DNA of 64,000 bases, taken from Eudromia elegans (Eukaryota; Chordata; Aves; Tinamiformes; Tinamidae). Location of the stretch: the NCBI GenBank assembly GCA_003342815.1, contig PTEX01000024.1, positions 2,237,159-2,301,158 of the forward strand. Direction: 5' to 3'. Position 1 is the first letter of the stretch, and each line of letters starts with the position of its first letter. Positions 11,464 through 23,115 of the stretch are shown here, one piece after another. The position numbers and the translations under genes were made by a program. The notes below the pieces were generated by a model. It worked only from the letters and a program-made list of their open reading frames with translations. It ran no database searches and was not told where the DNA came from.

Positions 11464-12443
11464 CATGAAATAAAAATAAAGTGAAGTAAATTTTATCAGT
11501 GCTTTGAAAAAAATTATCAAGGGATACTTCAATTAATTTCAATATTTTGTATTTCCATGGATTCTCTCACTTATTTATCAGTGTTCTTGAAAATTTTCTG
11601 CCTCATTTTTCTCCTCAGTAGAAAATGCCTCCATTGGCTATACAGTGAAATCTTGTATTCATATATATATAAAAAAAAGCCTAACAAACCTAAAACGAAG
11701 ATCAGGGTTACCTTCGCTAATTGCCACTGAGCAAGATGTTCTTTTCTTATTTTGTAAACAGGATAACTAAAAGAGATTTGAAATCTATGTGGGGGAAAGA
11801 AAAAAAAAAAAGCAGCAGTAATATTCAAAATCACTAAGGCCATTTCTTCATGACTGATGCTGATGTGGTGACAGTTGGGTTCCTGGCAATGAGGAATTTC
11901 CAACCCATATAGCTTGTTGATTTTTTTTCCAAGCCCACAACTATGTATCATGTGGAATTAATTCTCTTGAACCCCAGTTTAGAATCACGTTCCTTTTGCC
12001 TACTTTTCTTATATCCTTACACTTCAAAAAATGAAGCAGACATTATTAGAAGTGACAGAAAAATGATTTGTTTAAAGGGAAGGAAGGTGCATTTAGAAGA
12101 GATGAACAAGATTATGACAGTAACAGGACCAGATTCTCGCACTTGTTCTGAACATAAACTGCACCAGGAAACAGAATTTAGGCCAAGCCAGGATGCCCAG
12201 GTCATCAGGCAAAAGATTTAAGTTTTCAGATTCACTAGCTATATAGGCTCAACAGGAAGGATATTGAGAATCTCCTTTCAGATGACTGAAGGCTCATTCG
12301 CTTCAGGCACATTTCTAGTTGGTAGGAAACCAAGTATGAGATCCATTTTCCCAGAGTTGATGTGAACTGGTGCCAGTGCACACATGTGCAGGGGCTCAAG
12401 AAACCATCTTAACCATGAAAGATGATCAAGAACTGCAGTCCTG

Positions 12444-13487
12444 TTGACAATGCCCTTATTTTCCTTACACAACGCTACTCATCTGCACCTGGATATCCAA
12501 AATTTGATAAATCAAAGAAGGCTGAGCAATGACAGGGCACAGAGAGGGGTAATCAGTTGTGCCGAGTCCAGCTGGAGGCCTGTGGTTAGTGGTGTCCCCC
12601 ACGGCTCAGTCCTCGGTCCGGTCCTGTTCAATTTATTCATTAACGAACTGGATGAAGGGATGGAGTGCTCCCTCAGCAAGTTTGCTGATGATACTAAGCT
12701 GGGAGGAATAGCTGACAGCCCTGAGGGCTGCGCTGCCATCCAGAGGGACCTGGACAGACTGGACAGCTGGGCAGCGAGTAACCTCATGAAGTTCAACAAG
12801 GGCAAGTGTAGGGTCCTGCACCTGGGGAGGAATAACCCTAGACATGCCTACAGGCTCCTGGAGACCGACCTCCTGGAGAGCAGCCCCGCAGAGAGGGACC
12901 TGGGCGTCATGGTGGATGACAAGTTGACCATGAGGCAGCAGTGTGCCCTCGTGGCCAAGAAGGCCAATGGGATCTTGGGGTGCATTAAGCAGAGCGTCTC
13001 CAGCAGGTCGAGGGAGGTGATTCTGCCCCTCTACTCAGCCCTGGTGAGGCCGCACCTCGAGTACTGTGTGCAGTTCTGGGCTCCCCAGTGCAGGAGGGAT
13101 GTGGAGCTGCTAGAGAGAGTCCAGCACAGGGCCACAAAGATGATTAGGGGCCTGGAACATCTGCCCTATGAGCAAAGGCTGAGAGAGCTGGGCCTCTTCA
13201 GCCTGGAGAAGAGAAGACTGAGAGGGGATCTGATCAATGTATATAAATATCTCAAGAGAGAGAGTGAGGAGGAGGGGGCTGGCCTCTTCTCAGTGGTGGC
13301 CAGTGATAGAACTAGGGGAAACGGCCACAAATTGAGGCACCAAAAGTTCCACAGGAACTTGAGGAAGAATTTCTTAACGGTGAGGGTGACAGAGCCCTGG
13401 AACAGGCTGCCCAGAGAGGTGGTGGAGTCTCCTTCTCTGGAGATCTTCAAAACCCGCCTGGACATCACCCTGTGCCACATGCTCTAG
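12444..13487 (+). pseudogene. CR1 ORF2 remnant: C-terminal reverse transcriptase
   Basis: A 347-codon uninterrupted frame encodes the distal RT fingers/palm and the C-terminal region of CR1 ORF2. Residues 1 to about 25 are probably flanking or frame-shifted sequence. Recognisable CR1 protein starts near residue 30 (DRAQRGVIS), followed by [10 protein letters not shown] at 50-59 (the family usually has Q where H53 stands) and the catalytic FADD at 80-83. The C-terminal region runs to the stop at 13485-13487, which falls where CR1 ORF2 normally ends. RT motif A with the first catalytic aspartate and the whole endonuclease are absent, so this copy cannot encode a working enzyme. The lack of internal stops suggests a fairly young insertion, but does not prove one. 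The ATG at 12444 is probably just the first ATG in the frame, not a true start. Confidence 0.93.
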
Positions 13488-13567
13488 GGGACCCTGCGTG
13501 TGCAGGGGGGTTGGACTAGATGACCTCTGGAGGTCCCTTCCAACCTTAAGCATTCTATTCTATGAAA
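12470..13567 (+). mobile_element. CR1-type LINE, 5'-truncated, with intact 3' end
   Basis: This is a non-LTR retrotransposon fragment of the CR1 family. Seen: a GC-richer block in AT-rich surroundings, an open frame with the CR1 RT signatures ([19 protein letters not shown]) and C-terminal region ([28 protein letters not shown]), a short 3' UTR with the conserved TTGGACTAGATGACCTC and AGGTCCCTTCCAACC stretches, and a terminal ATTCTATTCTATG at 13552-13564. Known: full CR1 elements are about 4.5 kb with two ORFs, most copies are 5'-truncated, and they end in short ATTCTRTG-type repeats instead of a poly(A) tail. ORF1, the endonuclease and the first part of the RT are missing here. The 5' junction is only approximate, because homology fades around 12470-12500, where an indel may shift the frame. 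No target-site duplication is evident. Confidence 0.96.
13492..13507 (+). other. CR1 3'-UTR hairpin
   Basis: Six-base perfect arms (CCCTGC and GCAGGG) flank a GTGT loop just after the ORF2 stop. CR1 3' ends carry a conserved stem-loop here, followed by terminal short repeats, and this is thought to be the structure the element's own RT recognises. The location and sequence fit that model. The assignment depends on the CR1 call, which is strong. Confidence 0.75.
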
Positions 13568-13906
13568 AGTTCTCTACTGATCGGGCCAGTGGCTGCCAGG
13601 AGGACCGAGTAGTTCTTTCTTCAGTTTTAAAATAAGTCATCTCATGTGATCCAGATTAAGATTTACTGCCAAGATTCCTCAACTGGAACATTTACTATAA
13701 TAAAATACCTAACTTCCTGCAGGGACGGGAGCGTTTCTCACAATTAGGCATTACCTCCTGTGGCACATGCATCTCCCTAGGCATATTTGAAGAAGAATCA
13801 AGCAGCTACCTCTAATAGTCATCTGAGAACATACAGTTCAGCAGCAATGTACTGAAGACTTGAATTTAACAGCTGTAAATTGAAATAATAAGCCTTGTAT
13901 TATAGC

Positions 13907-13972
13907 TTATTAGCTATTCAGTGTATATATAGCTTACATACTATTATTAGCTATTTAGTATATATAGCTTAT
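13907..13972. repeat. 37-bp-period tandem duplication
   Basis: TTATTAGCTATTCAGTGTAT and its continuation (from 13907) is repeated from 13944 as TTATTAGCTATTTAGTATAT and its continuation, with a 2-base deletion and a substitution. Further AGCTAT fragments follow. It lies about 350 bp downstream of the CR1 end and has no sequence link to it. Confidence 0.8.
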
Positions 13973-15576
13973 AGCTATTCATTTCCTGGCTGAATTAGAA
14001 AATCAGGATGCTATAATAGAGATGATAATTTTAGATGTGAAACTTTTAGGGTAATAAGTCGTTCCTTCTACTTTTATATCATTGAAAGCAATCTCTCATC
14101 ATAATAGGCACCTGTAATATCATTTTACACCCTTTTATTGAACTTTTCTTCTGTTTGAAGATTCACCTACATTATTACTACTTCCAGGACATACTCTAAT
14201 TCTAAAATTATGATTTTCAAGCTGAATTTTTCTCCTGGTTTCCTTCTGACTTTATGTTCTGAGCAACACAGATTAAATAGCCCCACTGTGGGTTTTTTTT
14301 TGAGATATTCAAAACTCAGCTGAATAGTCTTGGGCAAGCTGCTTGGACAGGAAAATTGGACCAGTCTTATCTGGCCCAGCTCCATATTTTACTTTATTTT
14401 TAATATTTTTCTGTCTCTCTCTCCATCCTACTTTTTTTGGTTTTTTCTTTTCTTTTTTGTCAGGGGCTGGGGAAGCAGCATGTAGAGGACAGGAGTATCA
14501 ACCTTAATTGTTTAAGAGAACTCTTGGCACTTCTTTTGACATGGGCATCAGTCATCTGCTGGCTGGATTTTCTCACATGCTTAGGAATGATTTCCACATG
14601 GAAGAAGGGAAGAAATAAGAAGAAATTTTAACAAATTTTCTCACAATGCCCATCAATACACACTATATACACGGATTCGAAATCCAGGAAAGATTTTTGT
14701 GCTGCAGATGCAATTTATGCTTTCATTTTGTGGGCTTTCCCTCCTCCATTTATATTAGTTGCTGTAATGAAAGACATTAACCTGGCCTAAAAAGTGCATC
14801 CCGCCACAGTCCTTTTGTTACAGCAAAATATCACTGATGTTTCTCCCTGGCAAGTGACGCATTAGCAGGAACATGATCCATGTCACTAAGAAGCACCACG
14901 ATGTAGCTGGATTTTTGCCCCCATTAACTCCAGGGAAAGGCTGTTTGAGAACCATACTTCTCATCAGCTAGGAGGGCCTTTTGGCTGCTAAGAGAAATTT
15001 TCCTTGGGGACAGCTGATATGCATTTCTCTCACTTCATCAGTAAAATATATTCTAAGTTCACACTGTGCTCAGGAAAAGCAGGCCATATTTTTCTAGGCT
15101 AAAAATTCCTTAGTTTCTAGATTCTTTGGAGAAGAGGGCTCCATTCCCCTTTATAGATGTGCCAACTTGAATTTGTGTGTTGAGCATTGACGACACCTTC
15201 TAAAATGTGTTCAAGATTCTCCCCACCCATCTCGTGCGATGAAATTGGTGCTTCCATGTTTCCGGTAGGAATACCCAAACTAACACAGCTTCATATTCCA
15301 GCACCGTGTTGAAGAAGTATCATCAACACAACCATCTTTAGGAGCTGCTTGATTGCCACGCTGACCTCGGGTGCGTTACCTACAACCAGAGCACAGGTTT
15401 GTGGCAGGCATGGAGCAGAGGGGCAGCAATAGCTGCACCATCCCAACACAGCTCAAGGACTAGACTCGACCGCGAGGGTGGAGTATCTGTGTTCTCATCA
15501 GCTCCAGTCATGGAGGGTTATTTCATTCCAACACATCAATTCCTCTCATTCCTCTCACTGTTGCCTGTTTTCATGT

Positions 15577-15607
15577 GGGAGAGAGAGAGAGAGGAGAGAG
15601 AGAAAAA
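15577..15607. repeat. (GA)n microsatellite
   Basis: A run of GA dinucleotides interrupted once by GGA and ending in A6. It is a simple repeat. Confidence 0.9.
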
Positions 15608-16040
15608 ACTTGTATTTAAAGGCCAAGAATATGTTCTGCTCTTCTGGAGAGGTTAGAAGAAGGTGAGCTAAAGGAATAAGCTTTATGCATCATTTTTAGT
15701 ATTCTATTTAAATAAAATTTAAATTAGATAAGATGTATACCAGAGTAGCCTTGAAGCACAAGATGCAGGATACTATTGAGCTTCCTACTTTGCTTTCTAA
15801 ATAGGTAATAGAAAAAACAGAGGACAAATGCATCCTCATTTAAAATCATATTTAGTATGCAAACCGCTAATAAGGAGAGCAAAAGCTCTGCTGCAAATTG
15901 TATATCATCTTAAAGGGTAAAGTAGTCAGAGGAAAAACAGCCCTGGGTTTTAAGTACTTTAAAGCCTTTTACTAAACCTACACATGCTATTTATTATAGC
16001 TATATAACATTATCTTTACACCTACAAGTGCTTTTAGTGC

Positions 16041-16475
16041 ATGTTGCAAATGTTTTCTGCATATCAAACGTCCGCACATCAAACACATATGGCGAACGGG
16101 CATTCCTGTTGTAACACTCATCAGAAACACTCTGCAAAACTCCGAGGGCAGCCTCATTATTCCCGAATTCCGACTAGGTGCTCCGAAGACCAAAGGAACG
16201 GGGAACGTTCCTGACAACTGCGGCTGTTACGGATGGATATTGGGTGGCGGGGAGGTTCAGTAACTCAAAGCAGCCTCCAAGCAGAGTTCTCAAACACATC
16301 TCGTTAGCTGTAAATAAGCAGAAAGTAACAGACCCCAAACATGCATCTTGCTGATGTTAATGCAGTAATAGAAGCGCAGTAACGTTCTCCGGAGGGCCTG
16401 TAGCGACCAGTCGGTTGAGATGCAACCTGAGAGCGATTCTTAACCCTCTGCCAGGACAGACAACTACCCTTACAC
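16041..16475. other. CpG-containing patch
   Basis: About 20 CpG by eye in about 430 bases, including GGAACGTTCC, a perfect 10-bp palindrome at about 16202-16211. The minus-strand frames at 15987-16217 and 16304-16564 have no recognised domain. It could be an unmethylated regulatory patch or an old GC-rich repeat. Confidence 0.4.
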
Positions 16476-18719
16476 TTCCTGACAGTGCCACCAATAAACA
16501 CACTGCTGGGTGTAGTTTTAAAGACACTCTTAAAGTACCTAAAAATGATATCCGAGACCTTCACATTTCAAGGCACAGCAAAATCTTCATCTGAAGACTC
16601 ACACTTATCAAACAATTTTCAGCAAATAACTAAGGTGGGCTATTTCTTATAATTATTGGCTGGAGTCATGGGGAATTCTTGATAACTCTCAGTAAACCAA
16701 GATCAAGATAAAAAAGAAAAAAAAAAAAAAATCACATGGTTGTCAGTTGATCTCATGACATTTCTTTTGAGGCCCAAACTTCATTATTTCATTCTAATGA
16801 AATCTGAAACCAGACATTAGTTTTGATCTGCCTCTAACCAAAAAAATCCATCTTGAAACATCAAATGAAATGAAAATGGATCTAAATAGCTGTACCTGAT
16901 ACAAATGCCAGACAACACGGATGACCAAGGAAGCAAACGCCATGCCTGATTTCAAAAGTACTCAGATACTTTTTGTTAGATTCTGAAACAAGGCCAATTC
17001 ATTTTAGCATATATTTTTTTCCCCCATCATGCTTCAGTTTCTCTACTGCAATAATAAGTTTGTTAGTCACAAACTACACACAGTATTTTGCGGACAGTGA
17101 ACCTTCAAAATAGAAAATGATAAAATTATTTCTTGCTACACAGCACCCTACTGCACTCATTTTACAGCAACCAGTTTAAGCTAATGCAGGCAGGAGCGTT
17201 TTAAAACAGCACCTCCTACCTTCCTTCCCCAGACAAGACGACCTTGCAAGGCCATGGTCAAGGGGATGTCTCTGTCTGTCCCACCACTGTGAGCTCCTCA
17301 CACCCAGAGCCAGTGATCTCTGGCCTCCCGCTGTGTTAATTACAGTCAGATCATATAGAAATTACTAATCACTCGATATTTTGCTAGGTTCATCTCCGAT
17401 TTGTAATCACTTATTTTCTAAACCAATTCTTGGATCTAGTCAAATCACAGGATACTGGAGCAACCCAGGATGAAAATTTGCGGTTCCATTTGCATTTTCC
17501 TATCCCAGGATCACACGGCATGGGAAGAGGAGTGCCAAAGTCAGACCACCTGTCTGCATGAAGCTGTTGCACAGACTTATCAGAAAAGCATAACAAAATT
17601 CTATAAAAAGCTTAAAATTCATCTTGTACTTGAAAAAAGATAAAGTTTTTGGGAAAAAATAGCATTATTAGGCATGGAGATAAGAGTCTAATATCTCATG
17701 TTTTGTCATAAACACACATATATCTCCCCAGGAACACTTTTTTTTGAGAATTAGCACACTCCCATCTGATTGCCCTTAAACTTGGCAATGCAGCCAGCCC
17801 CAAAATGTATTTTGTTGGTCATTAAGGAATCAAGTGCTAGATAGAATCACTAATCATATTCTTTTAATACAGATCATTTTAATTTCTGCTGAATAGAGTA
17901 GAAAAAAACATATAGAGAATATAGTTAATAGTGTTCTTATATCAGAAAAATACTATGGACTGAAACCTTTTCTTACCTAGGGATTAATTAGTGAGGTATT
18001 TGATTCTTAACTTGAGAATCTTTCCAATTCCAAGGCAGAGAGGCCCTGGCATGTATGGGAATGAGATACTTAGAGAATGGTGACAAACCATTTGAGAACC
18101 TATATTCTTGGGATTTTTTCCCTTTGCGATGCCCACTGAACTATATTATCTCTTACAATGTGGACAACCTTCCAAGAAAAGTAGATAAAATGGATAAAGG
18201 GAGAACTGTAAGGTTACACTGGCAAAAAAATGCCAGAGCTTTAGACTGATAAAATTTGCACTACAGGTTGTATACGCAAAATCATATATATAGAGTCAAT
18301 GTATCTTCATCACGATGGAAGGATGTTTGTCTCAAAAGTGAAAATAACTGGAAAGTCATTTCCATGAGAATGAGAAGCTTTTTATTTTAAATTTTAGCAC
18401 AGTTTCCTGTTCTTTGGTCGTGCACCACAGCCTGTCGAATGACCCTTAAAAGGGAGATGACAATACTACGCCATTGTGTTATACTTTGATCAGATTCTCA
18501 ATGGCTTACTTGTTTGACTCTCTAAAGAGGTTATACATTCATCTCTTGGTAATAATAATTTGAAATTTTAATTTCACATTAGAGTCAGGTTTCATGCAAG
18601 AACTCAACTGCTCCTCTGAAGTTTCCATAAAAAACTAGTTTCACAGAAAAATTTTTTTTCCCCTTCTCTCCTCAAAAAATAAAATGCTTGCTTTATTTGT
18701 TTATGTTTTATTATTGTTT

Positions 18720-19010
18720 AATGCTTTGTTACTGTCAGCAGTGAGCAGCAGCAGTTTATGCCCAGTACCGGTTGCAATTTCTGCATAAAATTTAAGTTGA
18801 ACAATTGATGACTATTGCACACTATGAAAATCCAATATTTAATTTACTTAAAGGAATAAATCACTAAAGCTGATACATTCTGAAATGGCACACATCTATT
18901 GTACTCACAGACAAATCAACATTTTTGTGTGGAAATAAGAGCATTTATTCATCAAACTAGTGAATGAAATCTTCAAAACTACCTGACAGTTTATTTATCA
19001 AAGATTTCAC
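18720..19010. promoter_or_regulatory. Candidate enhancer block (TGACAG + TTTAT + ATCAAAG)
   Basis: Within 20 bases (18984-19003) lie TGACAG (Meis/Pknox type), TTTATT (Hox/Cdx type) and ATCAAAG (TCF/LEF type). The surrounding 290 bases are complex, non-repetitive and rich in ATTTA/TTAAT elements. Each motif alone is common; the tight cluster is what makes it notable. No direct evidence of activity or conservation. Confidence 0.25.
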
Positions 19011-19845
19011 TAATCCTCATTTCCATGTACTAGCTGGCAACTGTACTGAACACGCCACTTCTTTTGCCATGTCTCACATAAGTCCAGATCCATGGCCATA
19101 CAATAGGGTCATTTAAAATTGTCTATGTAGTTCAGCGTATATTCCTAATTCTTTAGACCTGTTATTTTAATGCTGTAGATTTTATTGTAATATTAGTTAA
19201 TAATTAAATATTTCTGATTAATTTAATGCTGCATTACTCTTTAATGGCGATATGTACTATTAAATGGGATAGAGGACAAAATTTACTTTTCCTTGAAGGA
19301 AAGCTAAAGAGCAGAAGGCAAATTTAAGATTTGCTAGTGCTGGCAGAGCAGAAAGCCCAGACTGACCTGGAAACTGTCCCCTAGTGATGCAGGAGTAACA
19401 GTTCAGCCTTTCACTTTGTAATAACTAAGGATTTTCAAGTGGATCAGGTTTAGCACAGTGCACTGACACTATGGCATCGACAGCACTTCCGCCAGCATTT
19501 TTTCCCCTCCTTTCTTTCTGCTAAAACCGTATATTTTACAAGTGGGTTTCAATAAGTGTGTAGATATTGTTATTAGCACTACTTCAAATCCCCTCGGGCA
19601 TATTATTTCAGTAGCATAGAGCTGTGAAAGGAAATTCATACCGAAATGTTTGACTAGAGAATCTGTTCAAAGAGCACACTCAAAGAGAGATTTTGGTTTA
19701 AAAAGGTTGAAATATGATCCTGAAGATACTCCCTTTATCAACAGTGCTCAACAGCACAAAAATATTGAGGAGCTCAAACACTAAAAGCAAGTTCAATGTT
19801 CTCTCCAAAGTGAGATAGGTCTCAAATATTGTAACGTGATGTAAT

Positions 19846-19876
19846 TATATGTGCATATATTATATATTATATATTT
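19846..19876. repeat. TATAT-rich simple repeat
   Basis: GCATATATTATATATTATAT, then ATTTT: low-complexity AT sequence with a local period of about 8. Confidence 0.7.
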
Positions 19877-22157
19877 TGGCTGCTCTAAGCTAAATATTTA
19901 AAGCTTCAACCAACAGTAATCCCATTTTATCTGGTTTGGTGAACAAAACAGGAGCTTCTGGCAGAGGGAAACATTTTATGATATCTCAGTGTATTCATGG
20001 AAGACAATATCTGAATTAACATAATACACAAGTCAAATCCTTAAGTCAAGTGTTTTTGACTGTTACACATACATTCTCTCTGATAAAGATAAATATAAAA
20101 AATAAATATTGCAGCTTCGTATATGGGAGGCACTATCTGCCTCTCTCTTCATCCTAGCTGAACTTCACGACAACTGAGTAGAATTCATTCAAAACAAAAA
20201 GCAACAGACCCCAAGACCTTGTAAAAGAGATCAAGTAGGTTTTAAATGTGAAAAACATGTTATAAATTAAATATATAATTTTTTACCTTTAAGGAATAAA
20301 GTATTAGTATGGTATAGTACAACATTGATGATATTTTATCAATAGTAAATAACTGGGGTTTACTTCTGAAGCACTACCATATCGTGATTTCAGCACAACT
20401 CAATGCTTTTAGATTTATGTTTTTGTATTACATTTATTCTAGTAGTTAAAGGGCAAGTCCCTTACCAGAACGAATGTAGCTTCACATTTTTTATGTTATG
20501 TCATACCAAATGGGTGCAGGGTTCCCATCCATGTTTTTTTCACTGGACATGGAAATACGGTCTTATCCCCAGCTGCAGGAATTGGGTCTAGTTCATGCAG
20601 TACTTTTAACTTCTCATGTGTCTAGCTCAAACCCTGACCTGTCGCTAAAGATACTGGCTGTTAAACTAAGGCAAAATAAAACACTGTAGGCACAGAACTA
20701 CCAGAAAGAAGGAAAAAAGGAAGAGTTAATCATCAAAAAGAACCTGCCTAATTTAAAACTGTTAATAGGTCAGTTCAATCCTAGAATGATCTTCTGCATG
20801 ACTGAAGAACCTGATGAGCTTGTTATACCTTAATAACAATATTATATGTAGAGGACAATGCAGTCTGTTAAATCAAAGTTATTGCTCTTGTAACAAATAA
20901 ATTAAAAAAATCTTTTCCTTCTACTAATATAATACCCTAGTCATAAGTAATCTATTGTATTATACATTGTGTGCACTAAAGATTACATAATGACACTAAG
21001 TAATAGGAAGCAATATCTCTGCAGGTAAAATACATGCGTACACCACATTTTGTGCATGCCTGAAACACCTTTGAGGTGAACACACAGAATCACTGCCACA
21101 GCTACGACTCATTCCCTCAATAAAAATTCCAAGCAGAGAGGTGTTCTCCTGGTGGAGAAACCAGGATACCTAGTGTCTTCCCAATTAACCACATGACAAA
21201 CATCCAGCAGCGTTATGGAAAACGAGTTTTGACTGCTTTTGTCAGTGTTAGATTGACAGAAATATTCAAATGCCAGATGCACAAGTCACATTTGGCATTA
21301 ATACATCTATTACGCAGCTGAAAATAAAATAAACCACCCACAGTAATATTTCAAAACTGAGTGAACCCAATCACAGCATCTTGGGAACATAATTTCTGGA
21401 TAGTTAAGATAATTTTTACCACACAACTAGACATAAAAAATTTAATACCCCACAGCACTTCTTTTCTTCCTGACAGAAAAGAAGTCAGGAGCTGCTGCAG
21501 CTACGCAGGGGATACATGTGCAGTAATAAGAGTACTATACCATCTCTTTAAATGTCAGTATTGATATTCAGCATGATTTCCTATGTATGATGGCTCAAGT
21601 CAATTATAATGACAGATAGCATCCTACTGGCTTATCTGATTACCTCTGACCTTTTAACAGCTGCAGAAAGCCAAAACAGCCTGAAAGGAGAACTCATGCA
21701 TATATGACACAAAGCTGGAATTTCATATCTGAGCCACAGTCAGGAGCACACTGAATGTCAGCAGATTTCTGACAAAGCCTATAGCAAATAATTTCTTGGA
21801 TGGTTTGGCACCACAACAGCCTGTCATTTATTATAGCCAAGCACCGACAGGAGACATAAACTTGATTCATTCTATATCAATACACAATATAAAAGTCATT
21901 ATAATATATAGTTCATTTTAAAAAACTTGGAAGCCACTATTCAAAGTAACCATTCATTTTCATTACTATTATTTCTTTTATCAGAAATGCACTCAGATGA
22001 TTTAAAACTGCATGGACTTAAAAGGGGAAACAAAATCAATATTAAATGTAATTGTGTATGTTCAAAAATAGAGTGCACATTTTTGGAACAACAGTTTAGT
22101 AACCAACTACATGGAGAAATCCATCACTGTGCAGGTGTTTCCTCAAAAGTAGGTGAT

Positions 22158-22202
22158 AATGCTTCAAAAGTTTATTCTAAAAATGCTTCAAAAGTTTATT
22201 CT
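22158..22202. repeat. 24-bp tandem duplication
   Basis: A 21-base unit starting AATGCTTCAAAAG and ending TTTATTCT occurs identically at 22158-22178 and 22182-22202 (period 24). The period is a multiple of three, so an open frame across it repeats the eight residues NASKVYSK. Nothing else argues that the frame is coding. Confidence 0.9.
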
Positions 22203-22830
22203 TGCTAAAAACAAGCAAAAACACACCTGTTGCCTGAAAGAGTTAAACTAGACCTCAAATGTTCCCTGTGTTCTAACTCATGACAATAAAAATGCAAAAG
22301 TAGAGTGAAAGAAGGTCTATTTTTAATGTGATATTATCTTCAGAGTTTCAATAACTTGAAGCAGCAGCAGTGGTTTCATATCTATATTTACAATAGACTA
22401 TCTTCACACTGAAGCATTATAACACAAAACCTTTGCAAGCGTTGATTTCTTGATGCAAGAAAGCTTTACCCCAGTAACATCACCAATACTCCTGTCAAAT
22501 GATGCTGCAAAAGCTATTCAGAAATCTCACCTGCTCCTGATAACAGGTTGGTACTCAAAACAGCTCTTAACTCACTTCCAGAGAGATAAAACAGCCCTTC
22601 CACAACTCCACAATTAGGATGGAAACTCAGCCCCATCTGAGCAACCACCACATTCGCCAGTATCTTTAACTGGATCACAGCGTCACCCTTGGAGTTCAGT
22701 GGCAGCCTAAGTTTTAGGTATTAGGAGTGAAGTACCAAAGTGAACAGTGTAATTTGACTTGACCGTTACACTTGCTGACAAGTTAAGTTTATAGAAGAAC
22801 AAGGGAAAAGGAAGCAAGAAATTTCCCAAA

Positions 22831-23115
22831 ATAACGCACGGCCGCAGGAAGGTGGTCGGCTCCTGCTTGACATTCAGCACCCAAAGTGATGCCCGTTCCT
22901 GGAGAGGGAACGCAGGGCACGGGGATCGGGGCTGCCCACAGCCCAAGGGGAAAGACTACGGAAAGAGGGAGGCTTAAGAAGGTGAGAGGAAAAAGGCCGG
23001 TTCCTTGGTCTTGGAGGAGACAGTGCAGCACTTCGGACAAGCCAGAAAGCCTTTGAATTAGCTGAGCTCAAACCAAAGGCAAGGTTCCTCGCGAGGACTG
23101 GCATAGATAAGGACA
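22831..23115. other. GC-rich patch, no recognised gene
   Basis: GC-rich with several CpG (CACGGCCGCAGG, TCGCGAGG). Three overlapping minus-strand frames of about 80 codons run through it in different registers, as expected from low stop density rather than coding. Confidence 0.45.

Larger units (their letters stand above)
8961..12469. other. AT-rich non-coding DNA
   Basis: Contains the two A18 runs, the 14-bp inverted repeat, the possible LTR remnant and the TATC microsatellite listed separately. A 126-codon minus-strand frame at 11571-11951 has a phenylalanine run derived from an A-rich tract and no recognisable domain. No gene is supported. Confidence 0.55.
13570..16040. other. AT-rich non-coding DNA after CR1
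   Basis: Holds the 37-bp tandem duplication and the GA repeat. A pyrimidine tract ending in TTTTTTGTCAG at about 14463 resembles a splice acceptor, but the following 64-codon frame has no known domain. No gene is supported. Confidence 0.55.
16476..22830. other. AT-rich non-coding DNA
   Basis: No gene, RNA or transposon is recognised. Contains the candidate block at 18.7-19.0 kb, a TAAT-rich stretch near 19.14-19.27 kb, the TATAT repeat and the 24-bp duplication. Confidence 0.58.

Noticed and set aside
11571..11951. 126-codon minus-strand open frame with a hydrophobic stretch
   Set aside because: Its Phe run and hydrophobic residues come from A/T-rich low-complexity DNA; no family is recognised.
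12512..12845. Minus-strand open frames inside CR1
   Set aside because: Shadows of the plus-strand RT frame.
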